In this document: piece after piece, positions 52,620-61,178 of the stretch
Numbering within the stretch: position 1 is the first letter of the stretch
Layout: each line of letters starts with the position of its first letter
From: UMGS1387 sp045540015
Lineage (GTDB): Bacteria; Bacillota; Clostridia; Oscillospirales; CAG-382
Length of the DNA: 64,000 nucleotides
Reading direction: 5' to 3'
Assembly (NCBI GenBank): GCA_045540015.1
Contig: JAZQGP010000047.1
Span: 36,905-100,904, forward strand
Translations under genes and position numbers: made by a program
The notes under the pieces: generated by a model
Seen by the model: the letters and a program-made list of their open reading frames with translations, nothing else
Databases searched by the model: none
What the model was told of the DNA's origin: nothing

Positions 52620-53879
52620 ATGAAAGAAAAAATCATACAATTCGGAGAAGGCGGCTTCCTCAGAGGCTTTGCCGACTGGATGCTGCAACAGGTAAATGAT
52701 AAAACGGATTTTGACGGAAGCGTTGTGGTTGTTCAGCCTATCGAAAACGGAATGTGCGACATGCTTACAGAGCAAAACTGCGTATATACTCATGTGTGCC
52801 GTGGTCTTGAGGGGGTAGATGTTGCCAAGATTAATGTGATTTCTCGCTGTGTAAAGCCATACGACGATTTTGATGCGTACTTGGCTCTTGCGGAAAACCC
52901 CGATTTCAGATTTATAATCTCAAACACCACAGAAGCCGGAATCTGCTTCTTATCTTCCGATAAAATAACAGACAGACCGGCGAAATCATTTCCCGGAAAG
53001 CTCACTCAGCTTTTAAAAAAGCGCTACGAAAAAGGTCTTGGCGGCTTTGTATTTCTTCCTTGTGAGCTTATTGATAAAAACGGTGCAAATCTCAAAAAGT
53101 GTGTGTTGCAATATGCCGATTTGTGGAATCTGGGAGACGGTTTCAAAAGTTGGATCGAACAGAAAAACGTTTTCTGCAACACCCTTGTTGACAGAATCAA
53201 TACCGGCTACCCCAAGGACGAAGAAATTGACATTGACGACCGTATGCTCAACACCTCGGAATATTTTCATCTGTGGGTTGTTGAAGGCTATGATAAACTG
53301 TTTGACGAAATTCCTTTCGACAAATGCGGTCTTAATGTAATTCTCACGGATAATCTTGAAATGTACCGTACCCGTAAGGTTCGCATCCTCAACGGTGCCC
53401 ACACATCGCTTGTGCCTTACGCACTGCTTTCCGGCTTTGACACGGTAAAAAGCTGCATTGACGATGCAAAAATGAATGAGTTTCTCAGAAAATGCATATT
53501 CGAGGAAATAATCCCAACACTTGACTTGCCCGAAAATGAACTCAAGGAATACGCAAACAGCGTGCTTACGCGTTTTGCAAACCCCTATATTAAGCATTAT
53601 TTGTCATCAATTGCATTAAACTCTGTAAGCAAATTCAAGGTTCGTGTTCTGCCATCTATTACAGAATACATAAAAAGATACAACAAGATGCCTGAAAATC
53701 TTTTGTTTGCCTTTGCAAAGCTTATTGAATTCTATAAGACCGATATGACAAACGACGATCCTCAAGTTACCGAATTTATGAAAAACGCTGATTTAAAGGA
53801 TGTGTTGGCAAATACAGAGCTTTGGGGAGAAGATTTAACCTATCTTGAAGGCGGGATTTTAAAGCATGTTAATAAATAA
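52620..53879 (+). CDS. uxaB: Tagaturonate reductase (altronate oxidoreductase)
   Basis: This 419-residue member of the long-chain mannitol dehydrogenase family has IIQFGEGGFLRGFADWM (nucleotide-binding start), SNTTEAGI, PCELIDKNG, NTLVDRINTGYP, the catalytic region RKVRILNGAHTSLVPYALLSG with the family Lys-Asn-His cluster, and NPYIKHYLSSIALNS. The sequence tracks E. coli UxaB closely. It interconverts tagaturonate and altronate in galacturonate breakdown. uxaA overlaps its end by 14 bases. Confidence 0.93.
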   Translation: MKEKIIQFGEGGFLRGFADWMLQQVNDKTDFDGSVVVVQPIENGMCDMLTEQNCVYTHVCRGLEGVDVAKINVISRCVKPYDDFDAYLALAENPDFRFIISNTTEAGICFLSSDKITDRPAKSFPGKLTQLLKKRYEKGLGGFVFLPCELIDKNGANLKKCVLQYADLWNLGDGFKSWIEQKNVFCNTLVDRINTGYPKDEEIDIDDRMLNTSEYFHLWVVEGYDKLFDEIPFDKCGLNVILTDNLEMYRTRKVRILNGAHTSLVPYALLSGFDTVKSCIDDAKMNEFLRKCIFEEIIPTLDLPENELKEYANSVLTRFANPYIKHYLSSIALNSVSKFKVRVLPSITEYIKRYNKMPENLLFAFAKLIEFYKTDMTNDDPQVTEFMKNADLKDVLANTELWGEDLTYLEGGILKHVNK

Positions 53880-55236
53880 GCTTGATAATGTAGAGGTAGA
53901 TATTGAAAGCGGTCACAAATATGCCGTACGCGACATTTGCAAAAACGAAAATGTTATCAAATACGGACAGGTTATAGGACACGCCACCGAGGACATAAAA
54001 AAAGGTGCCCACGTACACACCCACAACCTGAAAACCAACCTTTCAGGCAAAATGGAATATACATACAAGCCCGTATCATGTGCCGATGAAAAAATTGACA
54101 GCAACCTTACATTCATGGGTTATGAACGTGAAAACGGAGATGTCGGCATACGAAACGACATATGGATTGTAAATACGGTCGGATGCGTAAACAAAACCGC
54201 ACAGCGTCTTTCGGAAAAAACAGGAGCAAAATACTTCCCTCATCCTTTTGGCTGTTCACAGCTCGGCAATGACCAGACAATAACTCAAAAAATACTCAAA
54301 GGCATGGTAAATCACCCCAATGCAGGAGGTGTGCTGGTTGTCGGCCTCGGATGCGAAAACAACAACATCGATGTTTTTAAAAATGTTTTGGGTTCTTATG
54401 ACAGCAATCGTATCAAATTTTTAAATACGCAGGACTGTGACGATGAAATAGCGGAGGGCGTAAAGCTGATAGATGAGCTTAAAGAATATGCAAGCCGTGC
54501 TGTAAGAAAGCCCGTACACATATCAAAGCTCAAGGTTGGTCTGAAATGCGGCGGCAGTGACGGCTTTTCGGGAATCACGGCAAATCCGCTTGTAGGACGC
54601 TTCTGCGACAAGCTCACTGCTATGGGCGGCAGCTGTGTTTTAACGGAAGTACCCGAAATGTTCGGAGCCGAACACCTTTTGATGCAGCGCTGCAAAAACC
54701 GCGATGTTTTTGATAAAACCGTAAAGCTGATAAATGATTTCAAGGATTATTACACACGCCACAACCAGGTTATATATGAAAACCCATCACCCGGAAACAA
54801 AAAGGGCGGGATTACCACGCTTGAAGAAAAGTCCCTCGGATGCGTGCAAAAAGGCGGTCTTTCTCAGGTGGTTGACGTTCTTGACTACGGCGATACCGTC
54901 ACAAAAAGCGGGCTTTCCCTCTTGAACGGTCCCGGAAACGACATCGTTGCCGTAACAAATCTTATGGCGGCAGGCGTTCATCTCATTTTGTTCACAACCG
55001 GCAGAGGCACCCCTCTCGGAGGAGCTGTTCCGACAGTTAAAATTGCAACCAATCACACGCTTGCCGTAAAAAAACCGCACTGGATAGATTTTGATGCAAG
55101 CGGCATGCTTTGCGACGCTGATCCTACAGACGAGCTTATGGAGCTTGTAATCAGAATAGCCGGCGGAGAACAGGCCAAAAATGAGCAAAACGGCTATGAA
55201 GAAATTTCAATCTTTAAAGATGGCGTAACACTGTAA
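53866..55236 (+). CDS. uxaA: Altronate dehydratase
   Basis: This 456-residue enzyme turns altronate into 2-keto-3-deoxygluconate. It has a short N-terminal SAF domain (about residues 1-70, GQVIGHATEDIKKGAHVHTHNL), then the GDVGIRNDIWIVNTVGCVNKTAQ middle with FPHPFGCSQLGNDQ and VGLGCENNN cysteines, and the C-terminal CGGSDGFSGITANPLVG...FTTGRGTPLGGAVPTVKI. It is a full-length fusion of the two halves. The overlap with uxaB suggests translational coupling. kdgK/kdgA are not in the window. Confidence 0.93.
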   Translation: MLINKLDNVEVDIESGHKYAVRDICKNENVIKYGQVIGHATEDIKKGAHVHTHNLKTNLSGKMEYTYKPVSCADEKIDSNLTFMGYERENGDVGIRNDIWIVNTVGCVNKTAQRLSEKTGAKYFPHPFGCSQLGNDQTITQKILKGMVNHPNAGGVLVVGLGCENNNIDVFKNVLGSYDSNRIKFLNTQDCDDEIAEGVKLIDELKEYASRAVRKPVHISKLKVGLKCGGSDGFSGITANPLVGRFCDKLTAMGGSCVLTEVPEMFGAEHLLMQRCKNRDVFDKTVKLINDFKDYYTRHNQVIYENPSPGNKKGGITTLEEKSLGCVQKGGLSQVVDVLDYGDTVTKSGLSLLNGPGNDIVAVTNLMAAGVHLILFTTGRGTPLGGAVPTVKIATNHTLAVKKPHWIDFDASGMLCDADPTDELMELVIRIAGGEQAKNEQNGYEEISIFKDGVTL

Positions 55237-55265
55237 GCTTTATATACAATATTTGATAAAAAACT

Positions 55266-55315
55266 AAAAGCCCCGGATAATCGTACATAATCGTACAGAT
55301 TCCGGGGCCTTTATT
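55266..55315 (+). terminator. Intrinsic terminator of uxaBA
   Basis: GCCCCGGA / TCCGGGGC stem; the loop holds a tandem AATCGTACAK repeat; T-rich tail. Confidence 0.85.
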
Positions 55316-55421
55316 TGCTTGCATATTGAGCCGGAAGCACAGGTTACGTCATGCTCTCTTGCTCAAATGCTGTTTCTTGAAATCAAGGTCTTTCAAACCT
55401 CGGTTTTACCGTTAAAGCGTT

Positions 55422-55574
55422 TTATCTGCTCTGGTTGTTCTGATTGCCCTGATTGTTCTGGCTATTCTTGTTATTCTGGCTATTCTGGTTATTCTGGTTG
55501 ATCTGATTGTTCTGATTGTTCTTGCTGTTCTGGTTATTCTGATTGTTCTGATTGTTCTGATGATTGTTGTTCAT
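55422..55574 (-). CDS. 50-residue Asn/Gln-rich peptide, possible small spore protein
   Basis: The protein is nearly all Asn and Gln in a QNN/QNS/QIN triplet pattern, starting MNNNHQNN and ending QSR. AAGGAGAAA precedes ATG 55574. A forespore-type promoter match lies upstream. Low-complexity Asn/Gln peptides of this size include gamma-type small acid-soluble spore proteins (Gln/Asn-rich), though here no SASP protease site is visible. The frame on the other strand (Cys/Ser/Gly-rich) is the shadow. It is missed by most gene callers because of length and composition. Confidence 0.6.
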   Translation of the reverse strand: MNNNHQNNQNNQNNQNSKNNQNNQINQNNQNSQNNKNSQNNQGNQNNQSR

Positions 55575-55608
55575 AAAAAATTTCTCCTTAAAAAATTGAT
55601 CACAAGTA

Positions 55609-55637
55609 TAGTTTGCCTGCTTTCAGAAAAACTATAC
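55609..55637 (-). promoter_or_regulatory. Candidate sigma-F/G promoter of the Asn/Gln-rich peptide
   Basis: Minus strand GTATA, 17-base spacer, CAAACTA, close to the known forespore consensus (GYATR, then CATNNTA). Start codon 35 bases downstream. No good sigma-A match was seen nearby. Confidence 0.5.
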
Positions 55638-55799
55638 ATAAAAAATTTCATCAGAAGTTTATCACGTGATTTTAATAAAAAACGGCTTGGTTTTACCATG
55701 GAAACAAACAAGGAATGACATGCCAATTCGCTGACCATTCTGCTTATTTGAAGCATATTCTCAAAAAAATAAGGGGCTTTTTTCAGCCCCTCAATCTGC

Positions 55800-56762
55800 T
55801 TACTTGTTCTTTTCAAGTGCATTATGCAATTCTTCTCTTGATGCCGTTCCCGTCGTTCTCAGCTTCTGAATGGTAACAGAGGAAGCTGCATTTGCATAAG
55901 CTGCCGCATCCACAAAGGAAAGTCCAGCGCCCTTGAAGCATGCGAGTGCCGAAAGGAAAGTGTCGCCTGCACCGCAGATGTCAATTTCACCCTCAACCTC
56001 AACTGCCGGAACTCTTACGCATTTTCCTTCTTCGCATACAACACAGCCGCTCTTTCCGCATGTAACAATAGCCGGCTTTCCGTTCTTTTTCGAGAGAGCC
56101 TGTGCACACTCCGATACGCTTCCATGGCCTGTTGCACGTGATGCCTCAAGGTCATTGGGTTTTACCGTTACATTCTCATACAAATCAATTCTGTCTCGGC
56201 TGTCAACGATTACGGTAAGTCCGCTTTTGCCAAGCTCGTTGATTTTGGCTCTTACTCTGTCCGTTATGCATCCGTACTTCATCTGGTCACATACACAAAG
56301 CACATCAATCTTCTTGCTCACTTCTTCAAGCATCGCAATAAGCGCATCCTCGGACTGTTTTTCAAGAGGAGCGTTTGCTTCAAAATCAATTCTCGCATCC
56401 TCCATAACGATTTCGGATATACCCATTTTCATAGGCTTTATATATGCATTTGTAAATCTGCCCTGTGCAGTTATAATTCCGGAAACATCAATGCCTGCTT
56501 CGGAAAGTCCGTCTTTAAGGCATTTTCCTCTCCAGTCGTTTCCTACAACACCCAGAGCATACAGCTTTTTTATTTTAAGTGCCGCAATGTTGTTTGCAAC
56601 GTTTCCTGCCGCTCCCGGAGACATTATTTCTCTCTGTACGGGAAGCGGAAAATGAGGAGTTTCTCTTGAAAGCTCACTCTTTGTCATGTCGGCATACCAG
56701 TATACGTCTACGCAAAAATCGCCTATTACCGCAATTTTTACATTGTCCAGCAAATCAAACAT
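55800..56762 (-). CDS. PfkB-family sugar kinase (HldE kinase-domain-like)
   Basis: This 320-residue ribokinase-fold kinase has VAVIGD-like VKIAVIGDFCVDVYWYADM, an SPGAAGNVANNIAAL substrate loop, VTCGKSGCVVCEEGK, and the anion-hole motif GEIDICGAGDTFLSALA. It is closest in layout to the kinase half of heptose-phosphate enzyme HldE/RfaE1, but lacks a nucleotidyltransferase half. ATG 56762 is preceded by AAGGAGAG; an ATG at 56783 is also in frame. It is last in a leftward three-gene operon. Confidence 0.85.
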   Translation of the reverse strand: MFDLLDNVKIAVIGDFCVDVYWYADMTKSELSRETPHFPLPVQREIMSPGAAGNVANNIAALKIKKLYALGVVGNDWRGKCLKDGLSEAGIDVSGIITAQGRFTNAYIKPMKMGISEIVMEDARIDFEANAPLEKQSEDALIAMLEEVSKKIDVLCVCDQMKYGCITDRVRAKINELGKSGLTVIVDSRDRIDLYENVTVKPNDLEASRATGHGSVSECAQALSKKNGKPAIVTCGKSGCVVCEEGKCVRVPAVEVEGEIDICGAGDTFLSALACFKGAGLSFVDAAAYANAASSVTIQKLRTTGTASREELHNALEKNK

Positions 56763-56785
56763 TTTATACTCTCCTTTATTCATTT

Positions 56786-57748
56786 TTACATTCTTTCCAT
56801 AATCTTCTTATAAAGATTGGGGATGGTTTCCTTGTGGTCTCCCACAAAGTGCCAGCCGAGACCGCCGCGGCTAACGGGACGGTTAACTATGTTCTTTCTC
56901 GGACGGTAATAATAGTTTGGATCTTCATATCCTATCTTACATCTGTAGTTTCCGAGATTTATAAGGTCAAAGTTTGCAGTTGTAATGTTAAAAGTGGGAT
57001 AACCGAGGTTTCTCGAAATAGACAAAGCCTTTAAGAATACTTCGGGTCCGATTACACTTGAACCGAAGTTCATATAAACTCCTCCGTCAAGCTGAGATAC
57101 ACTGTAGCACATTCTCTTGAAGTCCGTACCGCTTGTCTTGCCGATTGCAGCAAAGTCAACAATGGGATGCTGATGAATGATATCAGTACCGAGAGCAATA
57201 TGATAAGTTGCTGTTACATTGTTTTTGTATGCCTGATATATAATGCAGTCTTCTTTGTTAGGGAAAAGCTCGGGATGAGTATCAATGTAATACGCAAGGC
57301 TTTCGCCGTAGCCCATACCGTGTGCGGCACCATACTGCAGTGCTTCATTCATGCATCTGCCGGTTTCCTCCCACATGCCGAAAGAGCCGTCCTCGATGGC
57401 TGTCGGAACATCCTCGCTTGTACCACCGAGATATGCGAGCTCAAAGTCGTGTATGCTGCACGCGCCGTTGCCCGAAATATGGGTTATAATTCCCTTTTTC
57501 ATAAGCTCGATTATGTATCTTGAAAGGCTGTTCTTAATAACGTGCGCTCCCTGAGACCAGATAACGGGTCTGCCGTTCTTTCTTGCAGCAACAATTCTGT
57601 CGGCAAGCGTATCAAAATCCTCGCCGCCGTCCCATTCGGGAACTTCATCAACGCCGGGTGTGAGCAGCGTGTCTATTCTTACAAGGTTGTGACGCTGGGA
57701 AGCAGGGTAGGTTGTAATATTGTCAAATGACAGTTCTTTGTATTCCAT
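56786..57748 (-). CDS. Conserved protein of unknown function in a sugar-kinase operon
   Basis: I do not recognise this 320-residue protein with confidence. It is alpha/beta and soluble, with blocks PVIWSQGAHVIKNSLSRYI, ISGNGACSIHDFELAYLGGTSEDVP, DGSFGMWEETGRCMNEAL, ALGTDIIHQHPIVDFAAIG and NFGSSVIGPEVFLKAL. The HDFE-and-GTSEDV segment and nucleotide-fold layout recall deoxyhypusine-synthase-like proteins. It lies between a HAD phosphatase and a PfkB kinase, so a sugar-related reaction is likely. GGAGGAAAA precedes ATG 57748; the gap to the PfkB gene is 23 bases. Confidence 0.7.
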   Translation of the reverse strand: MEYKELSFDNITTYPASQRHNLVRIDTLLTPGVDEVPEWDGGEDFDTLADRIVAARKNGRPVIWSQGAHVIKNSLSRYIIELMKKGIITHISGNGACSIHDFELAYLGGTSEDVPTAIEDGSFGMWEETGRCMNEALQYGAAHGMGYGESLAYYIDTHPELFPNKEDCIIYQAYKNNVTATYHIALGTDIIHQHPIVDFAAIGKTSGTDFKRMCYSVSQLDGGVYMNFGSSVIGPEVFLKALSISRNLGYPTFNITTANFDLINLGNYRCKIGYEDPNYYYRPRKNIVNRPVSRGGLGWHFVGDHKETIPNLYKKIMERM

Positions 57749-57766
57749 TGTATTTTCCTCCTGTAA

Positions 57767-58558
57767 TCAAAGTCCGAGAAACTCAAATATCTTATCTTTT
57801 TCGAGAAAATCGCCGCATATAATGTCAGCACCGGCATTTACAAGTCTCTTTCTCTTAACCTCGTTAACGCCGCATCTTTCTTTTTCGTTGCTCGCAAGTC
57901 CGAAAGCTCTTGCTCCGTATTCTTTTCCGAGCATTATTTCTACTTTACCGTCACCGCACACTGCAAGCTCTTCGCCCTTGAGTCCGCTTTCGGTAAGAAG
58001 TCTCTTGATAACCGCTTCCTTGGAGCAGTTTTCCTCGTGAAGAGGTGCGCCTTTGATTTCGTCAAAGTATTTTATAACATCAAGCAAAGTTGCTTCGTTG
58101 ACAACATCGGGATGATCCGTGCCGCTGGCAACATAGATTTTTACGCCCTTTTCTTTAAGTGCCTTTAAAAACTCAACAGAACCCGCCATCAGGTACTTGT
58201 CGGGATTTGCTTTTCTGGTCTTTAAATCAGAGAGCTTGTTGTTTATGCTTTCCATAAGTCTGTCGTTGTAAATCTTCTTGTAATCCCAGATATCAAGCGG
58301 TGTTCTTCCGGACTCGGCAACCTGCTGAGCAAGCCACTTCATCTGAAGAATTGTCTGTATTCCCGTTGATTCGTCAATATACTTTTCTGCTTTTTGCTTT
58401 ATTTCTTCATTTGGTGTTTTTCCGTCATCAAGCACCTCACAGAAAACAGGGAGCATTACTTCCTCCCATCCACATCTCAAAGTTGACACTGTTCCGTCAA
58501 AATCGAACAGCATTGCCTTAATCGGAGTCTTTGCCGTGTTTGTATTAAGTATTTCCAT
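57767..58558 (-). CDS. HAD-superfamily hydrolase (sugar-phosphatase-like)
   Basis: This 263-residue protein has the HAD motif I nucleophile LFDFDGTVSTL, a helical cap (about residues 30-135), motif II VASGTD, a lysine in the LHEENCSKEAVIKRLL region, and motif IV CGDGKVEIMLGKEYGARAFGLAS. It probably removes phosphate from a sugar or related small molecule. AAAGGCGGC precedes ATG 58558. It is first in the operon with the unknown gene and the PfkB kinase. Confidence 0.85.
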   Translation of the reverse strand: MEILNTNTAKTPIKAMLFDFDGTVSTLRCGWEEVMLPVFCEVLDDGKTPNEEIKQKAEKYIDESTGIQTILQMKWLAQQVAESGRTPLDIWDYKKIYNDRLMESINNKLSDLKTRKANPDKYLMAGSVEFLKALKEKGVKIYVASGTDHPDVVNEATLLDVIKYFDEIKGAPLHEENCSKEAVIKRLLTESGLKGEELAVCGDGKVEIMLGKEYGARAFGLASNEKERCGVNEVKRKRLVNAGADIICGDFLEKDKIFEFLGL

Positions 58559-58564
58559 GTCACA

Positions 58565-58935
58565 GCCGCCTTTCTTTATTATATATTACAATAAAAGTAT
58601 AACTTGCGTGTTTGTCGTTTAAATTAAAAAAATGTTATATTTGTTTGTGCCATAAATATACTGTCTCGTATATTTATGTACAATGTATTAACTGCCGGTT
58701 GCATTAAATGAAATTTGCACATCAAGAAATGATTTATTTACAATACAAACTCCACTAAAAACCTCATTCCCACAAAAAAACGCCCCAAACCCCTGCGTTG
58801 TGTTTAGACTCTGTTTGCCGTTTGTTTTTGGTTTGGAAATATTTGCGTTTTTTCTCCTCCAATTCGGTTGAAATTGATGAACAATGTTTTAATATTATTT
58901 CCGAACTATTTCTCACACTTTTGGTTGTCAAAATA
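58565..58935. other. AT-rich intergenic region between divergent operons
   Basis: It separates the leftward HAD operon from the rightward GH92 gene. Apart from the GH92 promoter at its end no gene, tRNA or strong hairpin was recognised; the short frames in it are not convincing. Confidence 0.5.
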
Positions 58936-58964
58936 TTGACATTCATTCAAGTTAATGTTAAAAT
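58936..58964 (+). promoter_or_regulatory. Sigma-A promoter of the GH92 gene
   Basis: TTGACA, 17-base spacer, TAAAAT, 43 bases before the start codon. Confidence 0.87.
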
Positions 58965-59006
58965 ATATTACAATAGTAACATAACAATATAAAGGCGGTG
59001 CTTTAT

Positions 59007-61028
59007 ATGAAATATTTAAAATATGTAAATACCAAACACGGTACAGCCTCGCTTCCGCGTTTTTCGAACGGAAACACGCTTCCGCTTGTACAGCTTCCCT
59101 TCGGTTTTGCGGCGTTTGCGCCTCAGACTGATACAACCCGAGGCAACTGGTACTACCACCCCAATGACAGAAGCTTTGAAGGCATCCGCCTTACTCGTCA
59201 GCCAAGCCCGTGGATAGGAGAACAGGGCGCAATTGTCATTATGCCGAAATATGAAATTGCCGCAACCGAGAGACCTGACGGCAGATGGTCGGGTATTCGT
59301 CCCGAGGACGCTGTGCTCATGCCGCATTATATGAAATACGACGTTTTAAGAGCGCGTGCGACAATCGAACTTACACCCACCAACAGCGGTGCATGTCTTC
59401 GAGTACGTTTCCGTGAAAATACACGTCCCTGCTTTATATCAATCACTCCCGGAAAGCTGCTTTGCTCGTATGAGCTTCGCGAAAACATGATTGTGGGATA
59501 CACAAACTGTTTTTCAAAGCAAAAGCCGAGAGAAAATGCAAAGCTTTACTTTGCAATAAAGTTTGCTCCCGGTGACATCGAAAAGGTGATTGACGAAACC
59601 AATAACGAGAGAAAACCCGGCGAAACATGGGCATCCGACAACGCTCAGGCTCACGTTAAAACCGTAAATAAATGCATCGAATTCAAGCTTTCAACTTCAC
59701 TGATAAGCGTTGATCAGGCTCTTCTCAACATGGAAAGAGAGCACACATATTCAGATTTTGATTCTCTCAGGGCGGCAAACGAAGCTATATGGGAGGAATA
59801 TCTTTCCAGAGTACAGATAAAAACGGACGATGAAAAAATTCTTCGCACGTTCTATTCCTGTCTCTACCGTGCATATCTGTTCCCGCATAAAGCCTACGAG
59901 CTTGACGCAAACAACGAGCCGTTACATTATGCGCCCGGCCCGGATGCTGTATGTAAAGGCTACCGTTACACAGACAACGGCTTCTGGGATACCTACAGAA
60001 CAGTTTACTCAATGCTTCCACTTCTCGACTTCGAGGAATATAAGCGCATGATAAACAGCTTTGTAGCAGAATATAAGGAGGACGGCTGGCTTCCGAGATG
60101 GACCGCAACCGAGCCCAAAAACTGTATGCCCTCAACGGCAATAGATATGGTTATTCTTGATGCAGCAAAGAGAGGCGCACTTAAAGGCGAAATGCTTGAG
60201 CTTGCTCTTGAAGGTATGATAAAGCATGCAAACGTGAAATCCGAGTACCCGCAGTTTGGCAGAAACGGCTGTGAGGAATATGTAAAGCTCGGATATGTTC
60301 CCAACACCTATCATGAAAGCGTAAATCTTACGCTTGATGCTGCCTACGGCGACTGGTGTATTGCAAAGATAGCAAAAATGCTCGGTAAAAACGATATATA
60401 CGATGAGTATATAAAGCGTTCCAAATACTACAAAAACGTGTTTGATGCAAAGACAGGCTTTATGAGAAGCCGCGACGAAAACGGTAATTTCCGCACAAGC
60501 TTTGCGCCTGAAAGCTGGGGACTGGACTACACCGAAGCCAGCGCATGGCAGACAAGCTTTGCCGTTCAGCATGACCTTGAAGGCCTTGCCGAGCTTCACG
60601 GCGGAAAGCAAGCCTTCCTCAAGAAGCTTGACGAGTTCTTTGCCGAGCCTCCCGTATATCTCATCGGCGGCTACGGACGCGAGATTCATGAGATGACGGA
60701 GTTCGCCGCAGCAGACTGGGGACAGTGCGCAATTTCCAATCAGCCCAGTTTCCACATTCCGTACATCTACGCATATTTCGGCGAAAAGGAAAAAACCGAA
60801 ATGTGGCTCCGCAAAATATGTGACGAAGGTTTTTCATACAAGGACGACGGTTATCCGGGAGATGAGGACAACGGCACAACCGCATGCTGGTATATGTTCG
60901 CCGTTATGGGCTTTTATCCTATAACACCGGGTACGGCAAAGTATCTGAGAATAAAGCCAATGGTTGACGAAGTTACAATAAACGGCAAGAAGATAGACGA
61001 GCTTATTGATATCGAAGAAGGCAAGTGA
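59007..61028 (+). CDS. Glycoside hydrolase family 92 (alpha-mannosidase-like), cytoplasmic
   Basis: This 673-residue protein begins with a beta-sandwich (about residues 1-230: YVNTKHGTASLPRFSNGNTLPLVQLPFG, IRLTRQPSPWIGEQGAI) and continues with an (alpha/alpha)6 barrel (about 250-620) with GYRYTDNGFWDTYRTVYSMLPLL, GWLPRWTATEPKNCMPSTAIDMVI, YVPNTYHESVNLTLDAAYGDW and GDEDNGTTACWYMFAVMGFYPITPG. These fit GH92, exo-acting calcium-dependent alpha-mannosidases. There is no signal peptide and the protein is somewhat shorter than Bacteroides GH92 enzymes. ATG 59007 follows AAAGGCGG. Confidence 0.88.
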   Translation: MKYLKYVNTKHGTASLPRFSNGNTLPLVQLPFGFAAFAPQTDTTRGNWYYHPNDRSFEGIRLTRQPSPWIGEQGAIVIMPKYEIAATERPDGRWSGIRPEDAVLMPHYMKYDVLRARATIELTPTNSGACLRVRFRENTRPCFISITPGKLLCSYELRENMIVGYTNCFSKQKPRENAKLYFAIKFAPGDIEKVIDETNNERKPGETWASDNAQAHVKTVNKCIEFKLSTSLISVDQALLNMEREHTYSDFDSLRAANEAIWEEYLSRVQIKTDDEKILRTFYSCLYRAYLFPHKAYELDANNEPLHYAPGPDAVCKGYRYTDNGFWDTYRTVYSMLPLLDFEEYKRMINSFVAEYKEDGWLPRWTATEPKNCMPSTAIDMVILDAAKRGALKGEMLELALEGMIKHANVKSEYPQFGRNGCEEYVKLGYVPNTYHESVNLTLDAAYGDWCIAKIAKMLGKNDIYDEYIKRSKYYKNVFDAKTGFMRSRDENGNFRTSFAPESWGLDYTEASAWQTSFAVQHDLEGLAELHGGKQAFLKKLDEFFAEPPVYLIGGYGREIHEMTEFAAADWGQCAISNQPSFHIPYIYAYFGEKEKTEMWLRKICDEGFSYKDDGYPGDEDNGTTACWYMFAVMGFYPITPGTAKYLRIKPMVDEVTINGKKIDELIDIEEGK

Positions 61029-61178
61029 TTTTTAAAAGGGTAATCCGTTTCGGGTTTCCCTTTTCCTATATTTAAAGGACAAAAAACATATCAAAATGTC
61101 CGTTTTTGCTATTGCATTTCAGGGATCATAAGTTATAATTGTTGTATAATAATCTAAAATAAATAGGAGTTAATGCGC

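Noticed and set aside
55319..55501. Cys/Ser/Gly-rich + strand frame
   Set aside because: It is the complement of the Asn/Gln-rich peptide and lacks a plausible start region.
55430..55565. Regular short repeats that might look like a CRISPR array
   Set aside because: The 9-12 base period follows Asn-Gln codons in one open frame; there are no unique spacers of 30 bases.
58764..58946. 60-codon minus frame
   Set aside because: No good RBS, AT-rich intergenic composition, and it overlaps the GH92 promoter.
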